The translations under genes and the position numbers were made by a program. This document shows positions 19,295 to 26,808 of a stretch of 64,000 nucleotides of DNA, one piece after another. The stretch is from Crocosphaera sp. Lineage in GTDB: Bacteria > Cyanobacteriota > Cyanobacteriia > Cyanobacteriales > Microcystaceae. The stretch lies in contig NZ_JASJEB010000020.1 of NCBI RefSeq assembly GCF_030064895.1, positions 1 through 64,000 on the forward strand, in the 5' to 3' direction. Each line of letters opens with the position of its first letter. Within the stretch, counting starts at the first letter, position 1. The notes under the pieces are model-generated. The model saw only the letters and a program-made list of their open reading frames with translations. It made no database searches and had not been told where the DNA came from.

Positions 19295-20000
19295 TACTGC
19301 CCACTAAAACCCCCATTAATCCTAGAGCAATGGGATAATGAATAACAGGATAAAACCCTACTTCTCGAGCTAATTTTACTTGTTCTGTTCCGATAGGAAA
19401 TCTTTCTAAACTAGGCATAATATAGGCATATTCGTCCTTCAGTCCATAATATTCTGCAAAAGGAACCACTAAATTATCAAGATACCATTTTTGGAACCCC
19501 TCTTGCCAAGGTTGTGAAGGACGATGGAAGTCTAGAATAGCTACTTTAGCCGATGGTTTCAAAACACGGTGTATTTCTTGTAAAGAACGGGAGATATCCG
19601 TAACATTCCGTAACCCATAGCCCATAGTGGCACAGTCAAAAGTGTTATCCTCAAAGGGTAAATTTAGGGCATCCCCCTGTATCCATTCTAACGGTAACCT
19701 AGGATACTGATTGTAAGCTCGTTGGGCTGCGATCGCCAATAATTCTTGAGAAAAATCTAAACCGATAACTTTTCCTGTTTTACCGACTTTACGGGCTAAT
19801 AATTGGCTTAAATCGCCACTACCACAACATATATCTAAGCCCATATAACCTTCTTTGGGTTCGCTCCAGTTTACGGTCATTTGTTTCCAGATACGATGCT
19901 GCCCAAAACTTAACCAGCTATTGAGTTGATCGTAAACCGGGGCAATGCGATCGAAAATAGTTTGAATATCCGTAGCAGAATGCCAAGTGTTATGGTTCAT
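19278..20000 (-). CDS. menG: 2-phytyl-1,4-naphthoquinone (demethylphylloquinone) methyltransferase
   Basis: This is a class I SAM-dependent methyltransferase of the UbiE/MenG family, 240 residues. Motif I is GLDICCGSGDLSQLLA near residue 53. The family signatures YDQLNSWLSFGQHRIWK and GYGLRNVTD are present, and the C-terminus is YPIALGLMGVLVGSK. In cyanobacteria this enzyme performs the methylation step of phylloquinone, the photosystem I cofactor, rather than ubiquinone synthesis. The stop region runs into a heptamer repeat, so the last few residues may vary between strains. Upstream is a DUF1353 gene on the same strand, 58 bp away. Confidence 0.93.
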   Translation of the reverse strand: MNHNTWHSATDIQTIFDRIAPVYDQLNSWLSFGQHRIWKQMTVNWSEPKEGYMGLDICCGSGDLSQLLARKVGKTGKVIGLDFSQELLAIAAQRAYNQYPRLPLEWIQGDALNLPFEDNTFDCATMGYGLRNVTDISRSLQEIHRVLKPSAKVAILDFHRPSQPWQEGFQKWYLDNLVVPFAEYYGLKDEYAYIMPSLERFPIGTEQVKLAREVGFYPVIHYPIALGLMGVLVGSKTVNS

Positions 20001-20058
20001 AAATACAAAAACCGACTGTTTCTACAGAAAATAAAAATCACATTATTCAATTAGTTTT

Positions 20059-20496
20059 TTATTCCCATTTGTTAAGTAAATTAGCAACAGTTACTGCGGA
20101 ATAGGCAAGATCCACATTTAATGGAGACACAAATGCTTGCTCCATAATTGTGCGGAACAATAAATCAGCTTCTTTCCGTGTATATTGTTCTTTATTTCCT
20201 GTTTGTAAACTGAGAATATCTCCCCTCATTTTTTGCTTTGGATCATTTCGTCTACCACCATTAGTAACATATAAGTAGTCATGAATAAGAGGTGCTTCAA
20301 GAGACAGTTCAAAAGGAGCAATCACTCTCCAGAAGAAACGAGGGATAGAAGATAAATCATATTCAGAGTGTTTATATACTGCAATTTCCACCTGTCTTTT
20401 TTTATCAACATAGCTATAGTCTTCAATCAAACTCCAGAAATGGGTGCTGGGGTTATAAGAAACCGTTGCTCGTTGAATTGGGCTAGATTGTGTCAT
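20059..20496 (-). CDS. DUF1353 domain protein
   Basis: This 145-residue protein has the DUF1353 hallmarks DLSSIPRFFWRVI, then APLIHDYLYVTNG, then TRKEADLLFRTIMEQA. The family occurs in phages and in bacterial chromosomes, and its role is unknown; the conserved His-Asp pair suggests a hydrolase-like or metal site. No phage genes surround it here. It may share a transcript with menG downstream. Family recognition is good; function is unknown. Confidence 0.78.
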   Translation of the reverse strand: MTQSSPIQRATVSYNPSTHFWSLIEDYSYVDKKRQVEIAVYKHSEYDLSSIPRFFWRVIAPFELSLEAPLIHDYLYVTNGGRRNDPKQKMRGDILSLQTGNKEQYTRKEADLLFRTIMEQAFVSPLNVDLAYSAVTVANLLNKWE

Positions 20497-20568
20497 AGTG
20501 CATATTGATTATAAAAAATCTCGAAAATGCTTGATGCTCTCTTTTAGTTGAAATTTTCTCTTAATTAT

Positions 20569-20970
20569 TTATTGAGCATCATTAGCCATGTCTATATCTG
20601 AAGATAAATGCTTTAAAAAAGCTTGAAGCTTCATCCGTTCGATGTAAGGCCATCCTCCCGTCTCGTCAATATCCCGTAATAACTCATACAAATCGTTGCG
20701 ACTATTGGGTAAGGAAGGTTCTAATAAATTAACCCGAATATCTCTATGTAACGCCTCCAGAGTTCGCAGTAACTCAAGTAACCGTTGTGGGTCATCATTA
20801 CATTGAGTGGAAGCAATATTGACCCTGGTAACAATCTCTTCTAGAGACGCTGGAAAAGAACCATGTTTAGAGTTAAGGGACGGATCGGTTGTTGCTGATG
20901 AGTTGATTTGTTCCATTCTTTTTTTGCTCTTTTCCCTAGCCATACCAATCATAAAAGATTTTCGGCTCAA
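20569..20970 (-). CDS. Conserved cyanobacterial hypothetical protein
   Basis: This 133-residue soluble protein has predicted helices and a conserved-looking core (SLEEIVTRVNIASTQ; LLELLRTLEALHRDIR; YELLRDIDETGGWPYIERMK). Several methionines near the N-terminus (positions 1, 7, 10, 19) leave the start unsure; the one at 19 (MEQINSS) removes a very basic leader. I do not recognise a domain. It is divergent from psbO, with about 156 bp between them. Confidence 0.6.
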   Translation of the reverse strand: MSRKSFMIGMAREKSKKRMEQINSSATTDPSLNSKHGSFPASLEEIVTRVNIASTQCNDDPQRLLELLRTLEALHRDIRVNLLEPSLPNSRNDLYELLRDIDETGGWPYIERMKLQAFLKHLSSDIDMANDAQ

Positions 20971-21126
20971 AAGAATTGCAAACTGAAAAGGGATGTTGGG
21001 GACGAATTTTGGTAGAGTAGATCCCGATGCGATTGCCTAACTTGTCCATGAGATGGCAAGCAACAGCCTTTTATGAGTGATGGCCAGAGGGACAAGACAT
21101 TTTAATTTCAGATTAACAAAGCGAGG

Positions 21127-21960
21127 ATGATTATGAGATTTCGTACATTACTGGTTGCTTTTTTTGCCTTATGTTTAGGGTTACTCACCGCTTGTAGTGA
21201 CGTACCCGATAGTACAGCTAACCCCCAAGACTTAACTTACGACGAAATTCTAAACACAGGAATTGCCAACAACTGTCCGCAAATTTCTGAATTTACAAGG
21301 GGTTCTCTTGCTATTGAACCGGGTCAAACCTATTTCGTTGATGATCTTTGTTTGCAACCCCAAGAATATTTTGTCAAGGAAGAACCAGTTAACAAACGTC
21401 AAGAAGCAGAATATGTTCCTGGGAAGTTATTAACCCGTTATACCACTAGCTTAGAGCAAATTAGCGGTAATATTACTGTTGATGACGAAGGAGTTGTTAC
21501 CTTCAAAGAAGAAGGTGGTATTGACTTCCAACCTGTGACAGTTCAACTTCCTGGAGGGGAACAAGTTCCTTTCTTCTTCACAATCAAGAATTTAGTGGGT
21601 AAAACCGAACCTGGATTTAGTTCCATCAATACTTCCATTGATTTTGTGGGTGATTTCCGAGTTCCCTCCTATCGCGGTGCAACTTTCCTCGATCCTAAAG
21701 GTCGTGGGTTAGCTACTGGTTATGATAACGCGGTTGCTTTACCTGCTACGGCTGATAAGGAAGACTATGCTAATGTGAAACAAACTCCCATTGGTCAAGG
21801 GTCTATCTCTCTTCAAGTGACCAAGGTAGATAAAGAAACAGGAGAAATTTCTGGAGTATTTGAAAGTGAACAGCCCTCTGATACCGATTTAGGGGCTAAA
21901 GAACCCGTTGATGTCAAAATTCGTGGTGTTTTCTATGCTCGCGTGACCCCTGAAGTATAA
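21127..21960 (+). CDS. psbO: Photosystem II manganese-stabilizing protein PsbO
   Basis: PsbO is the 33-kDa extrinsic protein on the lumenal side of photosystem II that stabilises the Mn4Ca cluster. The signal peptide (MRFRTLLVAFFALCLGLLTAC) is followed by LTYDEILNTGIANNCPQI and the full family sequence, including GRGLATGYDNAVALP and the C-terminal beta-barrel. The two cysteines of the known disulfide are present (NNCPQ and DDLCLQ). The signal ends in LLTAC-S, which matches a lipobox, so the mature protein may be lipid-anchored. A strong hairpin terminator follows at 22032, and a heme oxygenase gene lies next downstream. Confidence 0.97.
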   Translation: MIMRFRTLLVAFFALCLGLLTACSDVPDSTANPQDLTYDEILNTGIANNCPQISEFTRGSLAIEPGQTYFVDDLCLQPQEYFVKEEPVNKRQEAEYVPGKLLTRYTTSLEQISGNITVDDEGVVTFKEEGGIDFQPVTVQLPGGEQVPFFFTIKNLVGKTEPGFSSINTSIDFVGDFRVPSYRGATFLDPKGRGLATGYDNAVALPATADKEDYANVKQTPIGQGSISLQVTKVDKETGEISGVFESEQPSDTDLGAKEPVDVKIRGVFYARVTPEV

Positions 21961-22031
21961 GGGTGAAAAGAATATAAGTTCTGTCAGATTCTTTCCATGA
22001 AACAAAGTGGCAAACCGCCCCTTTTTTAACA

Positions 22032-22057
22032 AAACCCCGCCCTTAACGGCGGGGTTT
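22032..22057 (+). terminator. psbO terminator
   Basis: AAACCCCGCC (22032-22041) pairs with GGCGGGGTTT (22048-22057) over a 6-base loop. It is a GC-rich 10-bp stem with T residues at the 3' side, 72 bp after the psbO stop. Confidence 0.85.
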
Positions 22058-22219
22058 AAATTAATTTACATTTATTAATAATTAAACCCCAACTTTTGTA
22101 AAAATTCTTAATGAAAATTGCCCTTAATTTAAGATACTCTACACAACTAGGCGGTTTTTTAAGCTTTTGTCATGAAGCCACCGATCGAGTGTTCACTTAC
22201 AATAACAGGAAAAGATAGC

Positions 22220-22936
22220 ATGAGCGTTAATTTAGCAACCATGTTACGGGAAGGTACAAAAAAGTCCCATACAATGGCGGAAAATGTTGGTTTTGTCAAG
22301 TGTTTTTTAAAGGGAGTTGTTGAAAAAAATTCCTATCGAACATTGGTGGCTAATCTCTATTTTGTCTACAGTGCCATGGAAGAAGAAATGGAGAGATTAT
22401 GTCATCATGAATTAGTTTCTAAGATTTACTTTCCAGAGTTAAATCGTAAGCAGTGTTTAGAAAAAGATTTAAGTTTTTATTATGGGCCTAATTGGCGCAA
22501 TGAAGTTGCCCCTTCAGAAGCAGCAAAAGCTTATATAGCACGTATTCATGAGGTTGCAGAAACTCAACCTGAATTATTAGCAGCACATTCATATACTCGT
22601 TATTTGGGGGATTTATCCGGCGGACAAATTCTCAAAAAAATTGCACAACGGGCGATGAATTTGGGAGAAGATGGCACAGCTTTCTACGAATTTGAAACCA
22701 TTTCCGATGAGAAAGCTTTTAAAAATAAGTACCGTCAATCACTAAATGAAATGCCCATTGACCAAGCAACAGCCGAACAAATTGTTGACGAGGCAAATGC
22801 TGCTTTTGGGATGAACATGAAAATGTTTATGGAATTAGAAGGTAACTTAATTAAAGCTATTGGAATCATGCTCTTTAATACCTTAACCCGTCGTCGTTCT
22901 ACAGGAAGTACAGAGTTAGCAACGGCTGAAAATTAA
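22220..22936 (+). CDS. ho: Heme oxygenase (biliverdin-producing)
   Basis: This enzyme cleaves heme to biliverdin IX-alpha, CO and Fe2+, using ferredoxin as reductant, and feeds phycobilin synthesis. With the ATG at 22220 the protein is 238 residues, the family length, and begins MSVNLATMLREGTKKSH. The proximal heme ligand is then His17, as in the cyanobacterial enzyme. The distal-helix signature YTRYLGDLSGGQILKKIA is clear. An in-frame ATG at 22172 would add sixteen residues not expected for the family; AGGA lies about ten bases before 22220 and supports the shorter form. I cannot tell whether this is the constitutive or the low-oxygen isoform. Confidence 0.94.
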   Translation: MSVNLATMLREGTKKSHTMAENVGFVKCFLKGVVEKNSYRTLVANLYFVYSAMEEEMERLCHHELVSKIYFPELNRKQCLEKDLSFYYGPNWRNEVAPSEAAKAYIARIHEVAETQPELLAAHSYTRYLGDLSGGQILKKIAQRAMNLGEDGTAFYEFETISDEKAFKNKYRQSLNEMPIDQATAEQIVDEANAAFGMNMKMFMELEGNLIKAIGIMLFNTLTRRRSTGSTELATAEN

Positions 22937-23040
22937 GCTTCTTTTTTGTCTTAGAAGAATTTTCAAATAATAATCCTGACAGCTTGGTTTTGGTTATTCT
23001 AATCTTGATCAAGTTATCAGGATTATTGTTAATTAATAAT

Positions 23041-23162
23041 TGTCATTCTAAGAAAATAAATAATCTCTTCCATAATAAATAACGAATAACTGTCATTATA
23101 AGGAACGAAGAATCTCATTAACCTCTTTGCATTAACTATCATTCTGAGGAATGAAGAATCTC
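23041..23162. repeat. Three degenerate copies of TGTCATTCTGAGGAATGAAGAATCTC
   Basis: Copies begin at about 23041, 23091 and 23137. Each follows the pattern (T)GTCATT..(A)AGGAA.GAAGAATCTC. The first copy has drifted most. They lie in the 377-bp gap between the heme oxygenase gene and the next gene, where I see nothing else. They are likely a dispersed intergenic repeat rather than a regulatory array. Confidence 0.6.
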
Positions 23163-23313
23163 TAGTGCCTTTTTGTTGAACAAATATAAATAAATATTAA
23201 ATTACTTATCAGCTTAAGATAATAATAACAATATAACTTAATTTCATTAGTAGGATCGGAGTAGAGAAGAAACTCTCGCAGATAACCTCTTCAAAGTCAT
23301 GGAGGTGAGAGAT

Positions 23314-23871
23314 ATGATGAGATTAAATCAAACACTTTTTTCTACTATCGGACTATCAACCCTGATGACTTTATTAATGACTTCAGGAACGGTTCAAGCA
23401 ACTCCACTTTGTTATATGGTGAATCAAACTGGTCAAACCGTCGATTTATCCTATATGTGTAATCAAAACACCGCTACAACTCAACACTCACAAACTCAAC
23501 CAGAAGAAAGGACTTTTAGTCGTCGAGTTCCTGTTAATAATCCAACATACCAAACACCAATGAGAACCTATACGGATGTCTATAAATATGTTAACAGTAA
23601 TGAAAGTGAGGAAGATGCTTGGAACGATTTCCAATACTATAATCGATTTTTGGAATTTCCTAGTGCTAATGTATCAAGAAGCGTAACTCGTCAAGAAATT
23701 AGTCCTAGAATTATTCGGTCGGAAGCTGTTAATTTTTACAACGCTGATACTTCATTCAATCAACCAACATTTACAACAAGACAACCACGAGACTTACGTA
23801 ATGTTTCTAGTCAATATGTTTTAAATGGTCAAGGTGTTCTCGAATTAAGGTACTATGATCTTAATAATTAA
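23314..23871 (+). CDS. Secreted hypothetical protein
   Basis: This 185-residue protein has a clear signal peptide (MMRLNQTLFSTIGLSTLMTLLMTSGTVQA, cleaved before TPLCYM). The mature part has two cysteines about 14 residues apart near its N-terminus, is rich in Asn, Thr, Tyr and Arg, and ends in VLELRYYDLNN. I recognise no domain. The ATG at 23314 is preceded by GGAGGTGA at 23301-23308, which decides the start over the ATG at 23299. A hairpin terminator follows. It is probably periplasmic or extracellular. Confidence 0.65.
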   Translation: MMRLNQTLFSTIGLSTLMTLLMTSGTVQATPLCYMVNQTGQTVDLSYMCNQNTATTQHSQTQPEERTFSRRVPVNNPTYQTPMRTYTDVYKYVNSNESEEDAWNDFQYYNRFLEFPSANVSRSVTRQEISPRIIRSEAVNFYNADTSFNQPTFTTRQPRDLRNVSSQYVLNGQGVLELRYYDLNN

Positions 23872-23923
23872 CAAAGTCTAAGACTAAATTAATAGGATAT
23901 CCTTCTTAAAAAGATTAACTTTT

Positions 23924-23943
23924 AAGCCCGTCAATTCGGGCTT
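23924..23943 (+). terminator. Hairpin terminator of the secreted protein gene
   Basis: AAGCCCG (23924-23930) pairs with CGGGCTT (23937-23943) over a 6-base loop, followed by TATTACC. It lies about 53 bp past the stop codon. Confidence 0.7.
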
Positions 23944-23979
23944 TATTACCAAATTAAATCCGAAATTTGAGAAAGTATT

Positions 23980-24543
23980 ATGATACAAACTGAACATAAA
24001 TTTTTAAAATTAGATAAATTTTTATAACTTCCTGAAACAAAACCAACACAGGAATATATTAACAGTAAAATTACACAGAAACCCATGGCCCAAGGAAAAC
24101 ACAGTCTTATTCAAGCAGAATTAATTATTGCTATTAATGCTATCAGTAAACCTCAAAAAATTGCTTATGCTTTGCCTGAACTTCGTTGTAAATTTGGGGA
24201 ACGTTCCCTAGTCCCTGACGTGGTTGTTTTACAATGGAATAGAATTAACCGTGAGGAAAATGGAGAAATTGCTAATAGTGTTTTAACTCATCCCGACTGG
24301 ACAATTCAAATTTCATCCCCGAATAAGAGTTATATGAAAGTAACAGGAAATATTTTACACTGTCTCAATTATGGGACTGAGTTAGGTTGGTTAATTGAGC
24401 CTGAAAACCAATCAATTCTTGTCTTTCTTCCTCAACAACAGCCCCTATTATTAGAAGATGTAGAAAATAGTTTACCTGTCCCTAACTTTTTATCAGAATT
24501 ACAATTAACCGTCGGTGATATTTTTAGTTGGTTAAAACTGTAA
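23980..24543 (+). pseudogene. Uma2-family (DUF820) endonuclease gene with an in-frame stop
   Basis: An ATG at 23980 opens a typical Uma2 start, MIQTEHKFLKLDKFL, then a TAA at codon 16 (24025-24027), and then in the same frame LPETKPTQEYINSKITQKP continues into the rest of the domain. The remaining 152 codons from the ATG at 24085 are open and hold the family core (ELRCKFGERSLVPDVVVLQ; ELGWLIEPENQSILVF). One base change restores the full frame, so this is a recent nonsense mutation. A shorter protein from 24085 is conceivable but would lack the N-terminal strand and helix. Uma2 proteins are PD-(D/E)XK-like, very numerous in cyanobacteria and of unknown role. The 3' end overlaps the convergent hydrolase gene by 12 bp. 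Confidence 0.82.
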
Positions 24544-25452
24544 ACCGATAACTGTTTTCAACCAATCTAATAAAATAGGATTAAAGCGATCGGGACATTC
24601 ATCCTGAGGACAATGACCAGCATGATCTAATTCTATTAAAGTTATCTGCTTATTTAAGTTAGAAAATTTAGAAGCTAAAGTAACAGGAATCATTTTGTCT
24701 TGACGACCCCAAACTAACAACATAGGAATACTTAATTTTTGTAATACATCCTTGACAGAAGGAGAATAATTAGGTTTTCTTAGCCCTTCAAATAAGAGAC
24801 AAAACGTTCTCGCAGCCCCCCGATCTTGTGGAGGAATAGTAATCATGTCTAATAACTCATCAGTAATAGCTGATTTATCATAATACGCAACCCCAACCCA
24901 GGGGCGAATTACCCCAGGACGACGAATAATATTAAACAATAATTTTAATAACAAAGGAGGACTAAATACCCCTTCAATGGTATTAACGATCGGGCGTAAA
25001 CCTTTGGGAATTGCCTCCTGTCGTAAAGAAACATCAGGTAAACTCAACATCACCAAACCAGCCACCATTTCAGGATATTTAAACGCTGCGGTTAAACAAA
25101 CCAAAGAACCAATAGAGTTACCTACCAAAACAACTGGTTGACCGATGAAAGATCGCCAAAAATCATAAATTTGTTCTGCCCATAAATAAGTGTTGTAATC
25201 CGTTGCGGCTTTCTGGGATTGACCAAACCCTAATAAATCTAAAGCATAGACTCGATATTGTTGTCGTAGGGTAGGGATATTGTGTCGCCAATGTTCCACC
25301 GCCGCCCCAAAACCATGTACTAAGATTAAAGGGGGTTTTGTGTCGGATTGTGCTGTTTCTGCTGGTAAAAAAGTGTAACGAATTGGCCAACCACGCCAAA
25401 TCCATTGTCTTTGTCGTCCGATGCGCTTCTCCCAAGCTTGTTGTTGACTCAC
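24532..25452 (-). CDS. Alpha/beta-fold hydrolase
   Basis: This 306-residue hydrolase has the oxyanion-side motif PPLILVHGFGAAVEHWRHN, the nucleophile elbow GNSIGS near residue 113, the acid in LLVWGRQDKMIP and the histidine in IELDHAGHCPQDE. The cap is helical, as in haloalkane-dehalogenase and chlorophyll-dephytylase-like relatives. Cyanobacteria carry many such genes, and the substrate cannot be deduced. It converges on the broken Uma2 gene and is divergent from infC. Catalytic residues appear complete. Confidence 0.85.
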   Translation of the reverse strand: MSQQQAWEKRIGRQRQWIWRGWPIRYTFLPAETAQSDTKPPLILVHGFGAAVEHWRHNIPTLRQQYRVYALDLLGFGQSQKAATDYNTYLWAEQIYDFWRSFIGQPVVLVGNSIGSLVCLTAAFKYPEMVAGLVMLSLPDVSLRQEAIPKGLRPIVNTIEGVFSPPLLLKLLFNIIRRPGVIRPWVGVAYYDKSAITDELLDMITIPPQDRGAARTFCLLFEGLRKPNYSPSVKDVLQKLSIPMLLVWGRQDKMIPVTLASKFSNLNKQITLIELDHAGHCPQDECPDRFNPILLDWLKTVIGLQF

Positions 25453-25693
25453 TGAATGATCCTGTTATAAATCTTTACACCTTTTTATTTTACGATCGCT
25501 CACAGAAGGATTAAACTAGGAAGTAAATAGGGTAAGTATTATCCTTAACGGTAAATTGCCCCAACCTAACAATATAGTCAATAAATACAATCAGAACTTA
25601 GTAGAAAATGATTACAATAAAACAGGCTAGTCTTATGGCCTGGATTAACTACTAACGTTCATTAATCATATCGAGAGACATTAACAAACGCCT

Positions 25694-26233
25694 GTGATAG
25701 ATAAAAGACGCACACAACGCGATCTCCCTAAAATCAACGAAAGAATCCGCTTCCCCGAAATTCGGGTCATCGATAGTGATGGTTCCCAACTGGGGATAAT
25801 TACCCCGGAAGAAGCCTTAAAGGTTGCCCGGGAACGAGAATTAGACTTGGTGTTGGTTAGTGAAACAGCTAAACCTCCTGTTTGCCGAATCATGGATTAC
25901 GGTAAATATAAGTTTGAACAGGAGAAAAAAGCTAGAGAAGCTAAGAAAAAACAACACACCGCTGATGTTAAGGAAGTGAAAATGCGCTATAAAATATCAG
26001 AGCATGATTATCAAGTGCGAGTCAATCAGGCTAAACGCTTTCTTAAATCAGGGGATAAAGTCAAAGCAACTATTACCTTTCGAGGGAGAGAAATACAACA
26101 CTCTAACTTAGCACAAGATTTACTCAGTCGTATGGCTACCGACTTACAGGAATTAGCAGAAATTCAACAGGCCCCCAAACGAGAAGGCCGTAACATGATG
26201 ATGTTAATGAGTCCCAAAAAAGACTCTAAATAA
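25694..26233 (+). CDS. infC: Translation initiation factor IF-3
   Basis: IF-3 binds the 30S subunit, checks start-codon pairing and prevents premature 50S joining. The 179 residues contain the N-domain ([21 protein letters not shown]), the linker ([24 protein letters not shown]) and the C-domain ([30 protein letters not shown]). The start is a GTG: an in-frame stop sits only four codons upstream (25682) and no other standard start lies between. Rare start codons are a known autoregulation feature of infC. A strong terminator follows at 26262, so it is probably monocistronic. Confidence 0.96.
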   Translation: MIDKRRTQRDLPKINERIRFPEIRVIDSDGSQLGIITPEEALKVARERELDLVLVSETAKPPVCRIMDYGKYKFEQEKKAREAKKKQHTADVKEVKMRYKISEHDYQVRVNQAKRFLKSGDKVKATITFRGREIQHSNLAQDLLSRMATDLQELAEIQQAPKREGRNMMMLMSPKKDSK

Positions 26234-26261
26234 ATTAGTTCCTAAATTATTCTTTCATCAG

Positions 26262-26292
26262 CAGACGTACATTAGTACGTCTGTATTTTTTT
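26262..26292 (+). terminator. infC intrinsic terminator
   Basis: CAGACGTAC (26262-26270) pairs with GTACGTCTG (26275-26283) over a 4-base loop and is followed by TATTTTTTT. This is a textbook Rho-independent terminator 29 bp past infC. Confidence 0.9.
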
Positions 26293-26315
26293 AAGACGAA
26301 TTTGAGGGAAAAACC

Positions 26316-26792
26316 ATGAAAAACCTACAATTTTTAACTTTTTTAGTCATCGGATTATTAATAGTAATGTTGGTGAATATTATGCCGATCGCTGCTAATG
26401 GTGATAACAACTCTTCCTTAAGAGAAACATTAGAAGAAAATCGTCAATTATGGCGATCGCAGACCATAAAAAATTATCAATACATATATCAACAATGGTG
26501 TTTTTGTCCACCTCCCAGTAATGATTATCTCAAAGTTTCCGTTAAAAATGATAAAATTACTGAAGTGGTTAATTTAAACAATAATCAAGTCATCCCAGAT
26601 TCAACATTTCCCAAAACCATTGAGGGACTTTTTAAAATTATCGAAGATGCAATTAAACGTAATGCTGATGAAATTTTAATTACTTATGATCCGACCCTTG
26701 GTTATCCCACTCGTGTAGCTATCGACTATCTCAAAATCCTAGCAGATGAGGAAATGACCTATACCGTTGAAAACTTGAGCAAACTCGATTAA
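26316..26792 (+). CDS. DUF6174-like secreted protein
   Basis: This 158-residue protein has a signal sequence or anchor (LTFLVIGLLIVMLVNIMPIAANG). The pattern is NYQYIYQQWCFCPP, then VSVKNDKITEVVN, then TIEGLFKIIEDAI, then ITYDPTLGYPTRVAIDYLKILADEEMTYTV. This is the DUF6174 layout, with a Cys-x-Cys near the start of the domain. The function is unknown, and it is probably periplasmic or membrane-bound. The flavodiiron gene starts only 16 bp after its stop, so the two may be co-transcribed, which would be an unusual pairing. Confidence 0.72.
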   Translation: MKNLQFLTFLVIGLLIVMLVNIMPIAANGDNNSSLRETLEENRQLWRSQTIKNYQYIYQQWCFCPPPSNDYLKVSVKNDKITEVVNLNNNQVIPDSTFPKTIEGLFKIIEDAIKRNADEILITYDPTLGYPTRVAIDYLKILADEEMTYTVENLSKLD

Positions 26793-26808
26793 TTTACCCC
26801 GAAAATAT

